DNA from: Fen-178 sp963722575
Lineage (GTDB): Bacteria > Acidobacteriota > Terriglobia > Bryobacterales > Bryobacteraceae
Reading direction: 5' to 3'
Length of the DNA: 64,000 bases
NCBI GenBank assembly: GCA_963722575.1
Contig: CAVRNR010000006.1
Location: forward strand, 620,001-684,000
Shown here piece after piece: positions 9,152 to 17,517 of this stretch. The position numbers and the translations under genes are program-made. The notes under the pieces are model-generated. The model searched no databases and had not been told where the DNA came from. It saw only the letters and a list, made by a program, of their open reading frames with translations. The stretch's first letter is position 1. Each line of letters opens with the position of its first letter.

Positions 9152-9252
9152 CAAAGGTTAACTGGGAACCATACCCGCTGGCTGGAGAGGTACTATCGGC
9201 GCTGGCGGGCCGGGGCCGCTGAAGATTCCAAATCCCTTAGCCGGAGAGGGGT

Positions 9253-10644
9253 TTAGCCGTTCGTCTGCCCGGTGGTTTCGTCGAGACCGGCTTCGACGTG
9301 CTGAATGGCACAGTACGGATAGACGGCCACGCGGGCGTCGCCTGTATGGCGCGCGCGCAGTTGGGCGATGACCTCTTCCCAAGTCCGCGCGCCTATCGCA
9401 CCCGCCGGGAACGCGGGACAGTTCAACGAGCGTTGGTCCAGGTACTGCGAGTAAACGATCACCGCCGAATTGGGCCTGGGTTTACGGGCCGCGAGAACAT
9501 CCCAATACGTACGGCCATTACGGTACCCGGTGCTCTCATTCCAGAAGTTCCAACTGGACATGACGTGGGGGCTCTGAATAATGAGCACGCCGGTGCCGCC
9601 GTCCGCCAGGCTGCGATTGAACCAATCCTGCCCCTTTTCGCTCTGGATGTTCTGCGGGTAGTTGTTGGCGATGACGATGTCGGCGTTCTTGAAGGTGGGC
9701 GTCCGGTAATGCAGGTTGGCCATGCGGCAGGCCGCGTGGTGCGCCTCGTTGACGTCGCCGGCGAAGAGCGCGCAGGTTCGCCGCCGGCGGTTGTACACCA
9801 CCTGGACGGAGAAGTTGACCTGGGCCAGGCGGGCCGCCTCCTCCATGTCCAACCGGAGCTCGTTGTGGAACACCTTCAGCGCGTTGTCATGGCTCGACGC
9901 GCCGATGATTTCATGGTTGAACTTGATGGTTTCAATGGATGCCACTCCGGGCAAGAGGGACTTGGCGCCGCCGCCATAGCCGGCTCTGGGGTGGACCTTG
10001 ACGCCGCCGATGGTGACCCTCAAATCGGCGGCCGCGAAATTCTGGTTGACCTTGATGCGGTTCTTCCGGCTGGTCTCGCCAACGTCCTTCAGATTCTCCC
10101 AACAGTTGTGGTTGATCCAGCCGTATCGTTGTTCGATGTCTTTGCCGAGCTTGCGGACCACCTCGTCGGACGGCAGAGCGCGATGCGTGCCCAGGGCCGC
10201 CAGGAAGAGGATGTTGTCGTCGGCGAGGCCGGCGGCCTTGAATTCTTCGAGCACCAGGGGCGCAATCTCGTGAGCCGGAGTGGGCCGCTCGAGGTCGTCG
10301 AAGGTGATCACCACCCGCTTCTTGCCGGCGGCCAGTTCGCGCAACGGGGGCGTGCCGATGGGGCTTCGAATGCGGCGGCGCATCTCGTCCTGGCTGAGGG
10401 GCGCCGCGTCGTGGCCCGCCATCTTCATGACGTTGACCTCCCAGGAAACGGGCAGATCGATGCGCTCTTCGATGTCGCCGAAGAACTCATGCGTCGGAAT
10501 CGTAACCGATTGCGGCTCGCCTTTGAGAGCGGCCACGGCCTGCGGCAGGAAACTACCCGCCGCTAGTCCCGTGCCGATGAGCCGGGCGGATGCCAGGCCC
10601 GCCCCACCGATGCTCAGAAACTCCCGCCGATTCCGCGTCAGCAT
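9253..10644 (-). CDS. Tat-exported LarA-like (DUF2088) protein
   Basis: A 463-residue protein related to nickel-dependent lactate racemase LarA. The N-terminus (NRREFLSIGGAGLASARLIG) is a twin-arginine signal. Family motifs are present: TFDDLERPTP at 114-123, GTHRA with His154, VHPRAGYGGGAK with His218 and Lys228, and NH with His244. In LarA the equivalent Lys binds the nickel-pincer cofactor covalently and the equivalent His residues bind nickel or act in proton transfer, so the key residues appear conserved. The substrate is probably a 2-hydroxy acid or sugar acid, not necessarily lactate. No LarB/C/E cofactor genes are in the window. Export of a holo-enzyme by Tat would be consistent with a pre-loaded cofactor (inference). 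Confidence 0.78.
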   Translation of the reverse strand: MLTRNRREFLSIGGAGLASARLIGTGLAAGSFLPQAVAALKGEPQSVTIPTHEFFGDIEERIDLPVSWEVNVMKMAGHDAAPLSQDEMRRRIRSPIGTPPLRELAAGKKRVVITFDDLERPTPAHEIAPLVLEEFKAAGLADDNILFLAALGTHRALPSDEVVRKLGKDIEQRYGWINHNCWENLKDVGETSRKNRIKVNQNFAAADLRVTIGGVKVHPRAGYGGGAKSLLPGVASIETIKFNHEIIGASSHDNALKVFHNELRLDMEEAARLAQVNFSVQVVYNRRRRTCALFAGDVNEAHHAACRMANLHYRTPTFKNADIVIANNYPQNIQSEKGQDWFNRSLADGGTGVLIIQSPHVMSSWNFWNESTGYRNGRTYWDVLAARKPRPNSAVIVYSQYLDQRSLNCPAFPAGAIGARTWEEVIAQLRARHTGDARVAVYPYCAIQHVEAGLDETTGQTNG

Positions 10645-10743
10645 TGAAAAACCCCTTTCCGGCTTCTACGACCGGCTCGCTGCGGCCCCGGTGGTCCGAG
10701 CGCCGCCGATAAGAGATAATGATATCTCCATATGGACCATACC

Positions 10744-13482
10744 ATGAGAACTCCCTTTAGGTTCGGCATCCTCTTGCTGGTTTCGTTGGCGGCGATGGCG
10801 CAACGGCCCTGGCAACAGATGACGGCGCCGACCGTCCGCGAAGCCGCCGCCAACTTCAGATTTCCGCCGCGCGAGTACGGGGCGATTCATTGGGCGATTT
10901 GGGGCGGCGAATTGACCCGCGAAAGAATTGTTCAGGAATTCGATTCGCTCTACGCCAACGGCGTTTACATCGTGAACTTCGGCCCCGCGCGCGGGATGAG
11001 CCCCAAGTATCTCTCGCCGGAATATTTCGACCTCATCAAGTTCGCCGTCGAAGAGGCCCGCAAGCGCGGCATGAAGGTCTGGATTGCCGACGAAGGCACC
11101 TACCCGAGCGGCTTTGCCGGAGGCCTCATCAAAGAGAAGTTCCCGCAGCTCGCCATGCAGGGGATCGTCGCCGACACGCGCGTCTCACTGACCGCGGGCC
11201 AGACCATCTCCATTCCCCTGCCGCCGGACACCCTGGGAGTGTACGTGGAGAATGGCAAGGACCACACCACCACGGTGCTGCCCATGCCAAAGGACGGCCA
11301 CCTCACCTGGACCGCGCCCAATACAGGCTCCGATCCGTACACCCCGAATTGGCTCTGGGACGTGGTGTTCGTGCGCCACGTCTACCGCAGTTCCCCCACC
11401 CGCTACATCAACCGCGAGGACGGAACGTACAGCAAAGATGCCCGCTATCCGTTGATCGATTACCTGGATCCGGACGCCACCCGCGCCTTCATGTCGACCA
11501 CCCACGAGGTCTACAAGCGGCTCTTCGGCGCGGACTTCGGCTCCACCGTTTTGGGTTTCTTCGGCGATGAACCGGACTATGCCAGCGCCATACCCTGGAC
11601 TCCCAAGCTGCTCGATGAGTTTCGGAAGCAGAAAGGTTACGACCTTCAGCCCTACATCCCCCAGTTTTTCGCCAGCAACCCGACCGAAGAGGCGCGGCGC
11701 GCCAAAGCCGACTACTACGACGTGTGGAGCAACATCTTCAAAGACAGCTTCTTCGGTGTCCAGGCCGACTGGTGCGCCAGGAACAATTTGGATTACCTGG
11801 TGCACCTGGTCGGCGAAGAGGTCATGATGCATCTGGTTCGTACCGAGGGCGACTATTTCCGCGACGAGCGGCACGTGCAGGTGCCTGGCATCGATAACCT
11901 GAGCCAGTTGCTGCCGCTCACGGTGCACATCCCGGACGGCAAGTGGGATGTGAACAACAATTTTCCGAAGCTGGCCTCCTCGGCCGCACACCTGTTCGGC
12001 CGGACGCAGGTCTGGGCCGAGGAAGGCGGCGGTCTGGGCATTGATGGCAAGTTCCAGTTGGATTTTCAACTGGTGAGGGGCGTGAACGCCATGCAACTGC
12101 GCCTGCCGTTGGTGCGCGACGGGATGAGTTATCAGCCGGGCGCATCCAAGGCCGGTCAAGTGAACGCGCCGCCGCAGGCGCCAATGCTGGCGTGGTACAC
12201 CAACCGGGCCGGCTATCTGATGGCCATCGGACGCCCCGCGGCGCAGGTGGGTTTGTACCATCCGGCCAACAGCATGTGGATGGGTGACGAAGAGGCCGAC
12301 CGCAGCACCACCAAGCTCGGCTGGCAGTTGCTGGAGCACCAGGTGGATTGGGATTACTTCGACGAGCAATCGCTGAGCTCGGTGGCGGCCATCGCGGATG
12401 GCGGTTTCAAGAATCTCAGCGGGCAGGTGTACCGGGCCATCGTGGTTCCGTCCTCGCTGGTGATTTCGAAGACCGGGCTGGAGCGTTTTCAGGCCTTCGT
12501 GAAAGCGGGCGGCAAGGTGATTTTCGTGGGGAAGACGCCGACGCTGGTGGTGGACAAGACGTTCTTGAATGCCAAGGATGCCGCGCCCGACCTGAGCTTC
12601 GCCACGTTGATCGAGCCCTCGGGCGACATCACCGAGCGCGTCATTGCGGCGCTTCCGAAACCGGATGTGAAGTTGGACAGCCCGTGGCCGCGGCTGACGT
12701 ACAATCACCGAAGCTGGCGCGACGGGGAGATGTACTTCTTCTTCAATGAGAGCAACCAGGAGGAATCGCGCATGGCAACTATCGCCGGCCGCGGCCAGGC
12801 GCAGGTGTGGGACTTGGGCTCGGAACGGATCCGTGCCATGTCCGGCGCCACTGCCGAGAACGATTCCGTGCGCTTTCCGCTGGTGCTCGAACCCTACGAA
12901 GCGAAAGTCGTCGTAGTCGGGCCGCTTCCTGCCCAGGCTCGCGATTCGGAGCCGTCTTTGGTGTCGGGCACTACACTGGCGGAACTGGACGGAGACTGGA
13001 CGTTGGACCTGAACGGCAAACATCTGACCACGCCTCTGAAATCGTGGGAGGACTTGGGCACACAATCCTTCGTCGGGCCGGCCATATATCACAAGCAGTT
13101 CACGGCTTTCACGGTGCCCGCCGGAAAACACGTGTATCTGGAAATCGCCGATGTGAACGAATACGCCTATGTCAGGGTGAACGGGGCGATCCTGGAGGCG
13201 CGGGCCTGGCAGCCCTACCGATGGGACATTACCAACTTTTTGCAACCCGGCTCCAATGATCTGCAGATAAACGTGTTCGCCAGCCCCGCGGGCCGCCGAG
13301 GCGGAGGTGCGGCGCCGGGCGGCGCTGCGCCGGCCGCGGCAGGCGGACGAGCAGGCCAGGTTGGTCCCGCCGGTTCGGCTACGGCGATCGCCGCCGCGAG
13401 CGGTGGCAGCAGTAGTTTCCGGGGAGTGTTCTCGCCGGTAGCTTCCGGCTTGATAGGCCCGGTACGGTTGGTGGCGCGGTGA
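10744..13482 (+). CDS. GH106-like glycoside hydrolase (alpha-L-rhamnosidase type)
   Basis: The product is about 912 residues from the ATG at 10744; an ATG four codons upstream (10732) is equally possible. It has a signal peptide (RFGILLLVSLAAMAQ). The catalytic region contains the segment RGMKVWIADEGTYPSGFAGG, the hallmark of GH106-like enzymes. The C-terminal part (LDGDWTLDLNG, GPAIYHKQF, YAYVRVNG) is a galactose-binding-like sandwich as in GH2/GH106 proteins. Near residues 850-893 this sandwich is interrupted by a Gly/Ala-rich stretch. The next gene encodes a GH140-like enzyme, so the pair may act on rhamnogalacturonan-type pectin outside the cytoplasm. Specificity is inferred from family only. 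Confidence 0.8.
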   Translation: MRTPFRFGILLLVSLAAMAQRPWQQMTAPTVREAAANFRFPPREYGAIHWAIWGGELTRERIVQEFDSLYANGVYIVNFGPARGMSPKYLSPEYFDLIKFAVEEARKRGMKVWIADEGTYPSGFAGGLIKEKFPQLAMQGIVADTRVSLTAGQTISIPLPPDTLGVYVENGKDHTTTVLPMPKDGHLTWTAPNTGSDPYTPNWLWDVVFVRHVYRSSPTRYINREDGTYSKDARYPLIDYLDPDATRAFMSTTHEVYKRLFGADFGSTVLGFFGDEPDYASAIPWTPKLLDEFRKQKGYDLQPYIPQFFASNPTEEARRAKADYYDVWSNIFKDSFFGVQADWCARNNLDYLVHLVGEEVMMHLVRTEGDYFRDERHVQVPGIDNLSQLLPLTVHIPDGKWDVNNNFPKLASSAAHLFGRTQVWAEEGGGLGIDGKFQLDFQLVRGVNAMQLRLPLVRDGMSYQPGASKAGQVNAPPQAPMLAWYTNRAGYLMAIGRPAAQVGLYHPANSMWMGDEEADRSTTKLGWQLLEHQVDWDYFDEQSLSSVAAIADGGFKNLSGQVYRAIVVPSSLVISKTGLERFQAFVKAGGKVIFVGKTPTLVVDKTFLNAKDAAPDLSFATLIEPSGDITERVIAALPKPDVKLDSPWPRLTYNHRSWRDGEMYFFFNESNQEESRMATIAGRGQAQVWDLGSERIRAMSGATAENDSVRFPLVLEPYEAKVVVVGPLPAQARDSEPSLVSGTTLAELDGDWTLDLNGKHLTTPLKSWEDLGTQSFVGPAIYHKQFTAFTVPAGKHVYLEIADVNEYAYVRVNGAILEARAWQPYRWDITNFLQPGSNDLQINVFASPAGRRGGGAAPGGAAPAAAGGRAGQVGPAGSATAIAAASGGSSSFRGVFSPVASGLIGPVRLVAR

Positions 13483-13497
13483 TGCGGAACCGCGTTC

Positions 13498-13571
13498 GTA
13501 GCGCCGGCGGTCTTGCCGCCGGTGGGGTTATCAGCACTGAAGAACACCGGCGACAAGATCGCCGGCGCTAC
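13498..13571. repeat. Family C inverted-repeat pair (27-bp arms)
   Basis: The left arm, 13498-13524, starts GTAGCGCCGGCGGTCTTG; the right arm, 13545-13571, is its inverse with two differences. Each arm itself folds: CCGGCGG-TCTTG-CCGCCGG on the left and CCGGCGA-CAAGA-TCGCCGG on the right. The two differences between arms are partners in the same base pair, so the fold is kept. The element ends one base before the ATG of the next gene. A single arm recurs at 54926. Confidence 0.8.
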
Positions 13572-14963
13572 ATGGAGACCAGGAGGACGATTGCTCTTTT
13601 GGTGTTGAGTGCCTGTCTGGCGCAGCCGGCCGTCCTGCCGCGCCTGCGCATCTCGCAAAATGGTCACTACTTGGTCAAGGAGGGCGGCGCGCCGTTCCTT
13701 TATCTCGGGGACACGGAATGGACGCTGCTCCGGACCTCCAAGGAGGATGTGGACACCTACCTGGCGGACCGCGCGGCCAAGAAGTTCACGGTGGTCCAGG
13801 TCAGTGTGGCTGGCTTCGATGCTTTGAACAAGATGTTCATCGATGGCGATCCCGCGCGGCCGAATGAGGAGTATTTCAAGTATCTCGATTACGTGGTGCG
13901 GAAGGCCGAGTCGTTGGGGCTCTATGTGGCCCTGGCCCCCATGTGGTCCAACGGTTACGTGAGGCCGGAGCGCAACGTGCTCAATAATACTACGGCCTTC
14001 AGCTACGGCAAATACCTCGGGACTCGCTACAAGAACGCCTCGGTGATCTGGATTCTGGGGGGCGATTTCTTCGCCACGGGGTTCGAGGACATCTGGCGGC
14101 GGATGGCCGCGGGCATCACGGAGGGCGATGGCGGCGTTCACCTGAAGACTTACCATCCCAAGTCGCCGCGCAGCTCGGCTCAGTGGTTTCACGCCGAGAA
14201 GTGGCTGGATTTCAACATGCTGCAAACCGGGCACACCACTTTGAACCGCAACTACGACCTGGTGGCCGAAGACTGGGCCCGCGTTCCGGTGAAGCCCGTG
14301 GTGGATGGCGAGGGCGGCTACGAAGGGATTGCCGACGGCCTGGTGCCTGGGCTTACGATTACCACTCACGACGTGCGCCGCATCGCCTACTGCGCGATAT
14401 TCGCAGGGGCGGCGGGCTACACCTACGGCGCGCACGGCGTGTGGGGCTACCGGAGTCCATCTCCCGTGGGACCGCCGCCGGCGGCAAAGAAGCAGGTGGC
14501 AGGTGGTGACACGCGGCACGGTCCCGCGCCGCCCTGGAAGGAAGCGCTGCAACTACCCGCTGGGAGCCAGATGCAGTATCTGCGCGCGCTTATCGAATCG
14601 CGGCCCATGCTCGAGCGCATCCCCGATCAATGGCTGATCGCCAACGATCCCCTGGGGACCACGGAGCGCATCGAGGCCTGCCGCGGATCGGACGGCAGCT
14701 ATGCGTTCATCTACACGGCCACCGGCAGGAAGCTGAAGATCCGGATGATCGACGGGCCGTACCCGAAGCTATCGGGCAAGACGATTCGCGGTTGGTGGTA
14801 CGATCCGCGGCAAGGTACCGCGGCCGCGATCGGGGAATTCGAGAAAACCGGCTTCAAGGACTTCACGCCGCCATCCAGCGGCCCGGGCAACGACTGGGTG
14901 CTGGTGCTGGACGACGCGTCGAAGAATTTTCCGGCGCCGGGGAAGGGCGCGGCGGCGCGCTGA
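13572..14963 (+). CDS. DUF4038/GH140-like (apiosidase-type) glycosidase
   Basis: The ATG at 13572 (METRRTIALLVLSACLAQ) gives a signal peptide and 463 residues; the frame is open further upstream but there it only reads the palindromic repeat. The body matches the apiosidase-like DUF4038 family: LRISQNGHYLVKEGGAPFLY, YLGDTEWTLL, VVQVSVAGFD, WILGGDFFA and VVDGEGGYEG, the last containing a conserved acidic residue. A C-terminal putative collagen-binding beta domain (GRKLKIRMIDGPYPKLSGK) follows. Known GH140 members release apiose from rhamnogalacturonan-II; the exact substrate here is inferred. It follows the GH106-like gene by 89 bases and is probably co-transcribed through the repeat. Confidence 0.78.
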   Translation: METRRTIALLVLSACLAQPAVLPRLRISQNGHYLVKEGGAPFLYLGDTEWTLLRTSKEDVDTYLADRAAKKFTVVQVSVAGFDALNKMFIDGDPARPNEEYFKYLDYVVRKAESLGLYVALAPMWSNGYVRPERNVLNNTTAFSYGKYLGTRYKNASVIWILGGDFFATGFEDIWRRMAAGITEGDGGVHLKTYHPKSPRSSAQWFHAEKWLDFNMLQTGHTTLNRNYDLVAEDWARVPVKPVVDGEGGYEGIADGLVPGLTITTHDVRRIAYCAIFAGAAGYTYGAHGVWGYRSPSPVGPPPAAKKQVAGGDTRHGPAPPWKEALQLPAGSQMQYLRALIESRPMLERIPDQWLIANDPLGTTERIEACRGSDGSYAFIYTATGRKLKIRMIDGPYPKLSGKTIRGWWYDPRQGTAAAIGEFEKTGFKDFTPPSSGPGNDWVLVLDDASKNFPAPGKGAAAR

Positions 14964-15038
14964 GGCGGGGCCGCGCATTCACGCCCTGGCCTATGAAACA
15001 GCGATTCAGCCCCGAAAGATCCTTTGGCCCATCTCTTC

Positions 15039-15120
15039 CGCCCCGTTCCGGGGCTTTCCGGCCGTTCATCCCTTTCCCAAGGCTGACGCCTTGGGCTATG
15101 ATCTTTCGCCCTATCGGGCT
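15039..15120 (+). repeat. Divergent solo copy of the transposase-flanking repeat (family D)
   Basis: Three successive hairpins (GCCCC-gttcc-GGGGC, CCCAAGGC-TGAC-GCCTTGGG, GCCC-tatc-GGGC) have the same order and spacing as the repeat at 62942-63034, in the same orientation. The middle stem differs from that repeat by paired substitutions. It lies in the 237-base gap 14964-15200, which otherwise shows no gene. Confidence 0.7.
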
Positions 15121-15200
15121 CAACGCCAAAGTGAACGGTATGGGGCGCAAGCCCAACCTCTGAAATCACGCGCTGCGCCAGGAGTCGTAACATTGATTAC

Positions 15201-17219
15201 ATGCGAACCCTCGCCGTCTTGGCGATTGCGCTGGGCGCATCCGCGCAACAGCCTCCCTTCACCCTGGACCAAGTTCTTAGCTCCGCCTTTCCCACGGAAT
15301 TGACCGCCGCGCCGGCCGGCGGCAAGGTGGCCTGGGTCTCCAACGCCAAAGGTGTCCGCAACATCATGCTGGCCGAGCCTCCGGGTTATCAGGCCCGCAA
15401 GATCACGGCGTACACCGCGGACGATGGCCAGGAACTGGGGAATCTCGCCTGGACGCCGGACGCATCGGCCATCGTCTACGTGCGCGGAGACAGCGCCAAC
15501 CGCGCCGGCGAATACCCCAATCCGAGCCTCGACCCGAACGGCGCCGAGCAGGACCTGTGGATCGTGGCGCTGGACGGCTCGGCGCCGCGCAAGATCGGCG
15601 AGGGGCACTCGCCGGCCGTCTCACCGCGCGGGGATCGCGTAACATTCGTTCGCAAGGGCCAGCTCTGGTGGGCGCCCGTCGATGGCAGAGACGCGGCAGT
15701 GCGGATGTTCCAAGCGCGCGGCCAGTGCTCGGGACCGGTCTGGTCGCCGGATGGCGCGCGCCTCGCATTCGTGAGCGATCGCGGCGACCATAGCCTCATT
15801 GGCGTGTACGACCCGGCAGCGCAAACGCTGCGCTATCTGGACCCCGCGACCGATTCCGATATGCAGCCCGAGTGGTCGCCCGATGGCCGCAGCATCGCCT
15901 TCATTCGCATCCCCAGCAGCGGACTTCGGGCCGTTCGCGAGCCTCACCGCTCGGGCGAGCCATGGTCCATCCGCGTGGCCAACGTGGAGACCGGCGTGGG
16001 CCGCGAACTCTGGCGCGCCTCCGCCGGCCCCGGCAGCGTGTTCCGCGAAGTGACCGCCAGGAACCAGTTGCTGTGGGCCGATGGCGGGCGCATCGTCTTC
16101 CCGTGGGAGGGCGACGGCTGGACGCATCTCTATTCCATTCCCGCGGAAGGCGGAAAACCCACGCTGCTCACCCCGGGCGCTTTCGAAGTGGAAGATGTGG
16201 ACCTTCCCACCGGCAAGCGCGAGGTCGTGTTCTCTTCCAACCAGGGCGACCCGGACCGCCGCCACCTTTGGAAGGTTGCGGTCGCCGGCGGCGGCCCCGT
16301 TGCGCTCACTTCCGGACCAGGCATCGAGTGGTCCCCCGCCGGCAACGCGTTCCTCCGCTCGGATGCGCAGCGGCCCGCCCACCCCGTAATCCGCCTTAAC
16401 ACCGGCGTCCGCGACCTGGACCCCGCCGCGATTCCCTCCGATTTCCCGCTCCAGCACATGGTGACGCCGCAACCAGTGGTCTTCTCCGCCGCCGACGGCC
16501 TCCAGATTCACGGACAGCTTTTCCTGCCGCCCAACAAGCCGCTCAAGCCTGCGCCAGCCATGGTCTTCTTCCACGGCGGATCGCGCCGCCAGATGCTGCT
16601 GGGCTGGCATTACATGTACTATTATTCCAACGCCTACGCGCTCAACCAGTACCTTGCCAACATCGGCTACATTGTTCTTTCCGTGAATTATCGAAGCGGC
16701 ATCGGGTACGGTCTCGATTTCCGCGAGGCGCTGAACTACGGCGCTTCGGGCGGCGCCGAGTACAACGACGTGCAAGGCGCCGGCGTCTATCTGCGGTCGC
16801 GCAGCGATGTCGACCCCGCACGGATCGGCGCCTGGGGCGGCTCCTACGGCGGCTACCTCACGGCCATGGCTCTGGCTCGCGCTTCCGATCTCTTCCGCGC
16901 CGGAGTCGATTTCCACGGCGTGCACAATTGGGCCACCGAGTTAAACATACCGCCCACCGAGCCGGACTATCGCGTGGCGTTCGAAGCTTCGCCCATGGCC
17001 TATGTGAAGGGCTGGCGCTCGCCGGTGCTGTTGATCCAGGGCGACGACGATCCCGACGTGCAATTCAACCAGACCGTAATGCTGGCCGATGCGCTGCGCC
17101 GACAGAAGGTGGAGGTGGAGGAGCTGGTATTCCCCGACGAGGTTCACGACTTCCTCCTGCACAAGACCTGGCTGGAAGCGTATCGCGCCGCGGTGCGCTT
17201 CCTCGAGCGGCATTTGTAG
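15201..17219 (+). CDS. S9-family prolyl oligopeptidase-type peptidase
   Basis: A 672-residue exported serine peptidase with a signal peptide (MRTLAVLAIALGASAQ). The N-terminal two thirds form a WD/TolB-like propeller with repeated units such as AWTPDASAIVYVRG, VWSPDGARLAFVSD and EWSPDGRSIAFIRI. The C-terminal alpha/beta hydrolase domain has GGSYGG (Ser548), GDDDPDV (Asp617) and EVHDF (His649), a complete catalytic triad. It probably trims peptides in the periplasm, like DPP-IV or acylaminoacyl peptidase relatives. It stands alone after a repeat-containing gap. Confidence 0.9.
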   Translation: MRTLAVLAIALGASAQQPPFTLDQVLSSAFPTELTAAPAGGKVAWVSNAKGVRNIMLAEPPGYQARKITAYTADDGQELGNLAWTPDASAIVYVRGDSANRAGEYPNPSLDPNGAEQDLWIVALDGSAPRKIGEGHSPAVSPRGDRVTFVRKGQLWWAPVDGRDAAVRMFQARGQCSGPVWSPDGARLAFVSDRGDHSLIGVYDPAAQTLRYLDPATDSDMQPEWSPDGRSIAFIRIPSSGLRAVREPHRSGEPWSIRVANVETGVGRELWRASAGPGSVFREVTARNQLLWADGGRIVFPWEGDGWTHLYSIPAEGGKPTLLTPGAFEVEDVDLPTGKREVVFSSNQGDPDRRHLWKVAVAGGGPVALTSGPGIEWSPAGNAFLRSDAQRPAHPVIRLNTGVRDLDPAAIPSDFPLQHMVTPQPVVFSAADGLQIHGQLFLPPNKPLKPAPAMVFFHGGSRRQMLLGWHYMYYYSNAYALNQYLANIGYIVLSVNYRSGIGYGLDFREALNYGASGGAEYNDVQGAGVYLRSRSDVDPARIGAWGGSYGGYLTAMALARASDLFRAGVDFHGVHNWATELNIPPTEPDYRVAFEASPMAYVKGWRSPVLLIQGDDDPDVQFNQTVMLADALRRQKVEVEELVFPDEVHDFLLHKTWLEAYRAAVRFLERHL

Positions 17220-17280
17220 GCTCTGCCAACAGTTGGCAACCGGTCCCACGGAAAGCATACGATCATAGTGAGGCCAGCCC

Positions 17281-17481
17281 ATGCCGTATGACAACACGAT
17301 GAACGTGAACTCGAGCAGTCGGGACATGGCGCTTCGTGAAGTGCAGCGGCAGATCAAGGAGGGCCTCGAGTCGGCGCGGCGCGGCGAATTGCTCGATGGC
17401 GAAGCCGTTATGCAGGAACTGAGGGAACGGGGCGTAGCACTGGGTGCGCACGGAGCCCGCGATCTCGACGCGTTCTTCTGA
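17281..17481 (+). CDS. ParD-like antitoxin fragment, no toxin partner
   Basis: A 66-residue ORF whose middle (ALREVQRQIKEGLESARRGE) and following LLDGEAVMQELRER match the C-terminal toxin-binding tail of ParD-type antitoxins. The usual ribbon-helix-helix DNA-binding part that should precede it is not visible; only about 20 unrelated residues stand there. No ParE-like gene is adjacent. An alternative ATG is at 17299. It may be a decayed or orphan antitoxin. Coding status is moderately supported by the family-like tail. Confidence 0.5.
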   Translation: MPYDNTMNVNSSSRDMALREVQRQIKEGLESARRGELLDGEAVMQELRERGVALGAHGARDLDAFF

Positions 17482-17517
17482 GACCGCACACACCGCGCAC
17501 TGCTACGATCAAACTGA

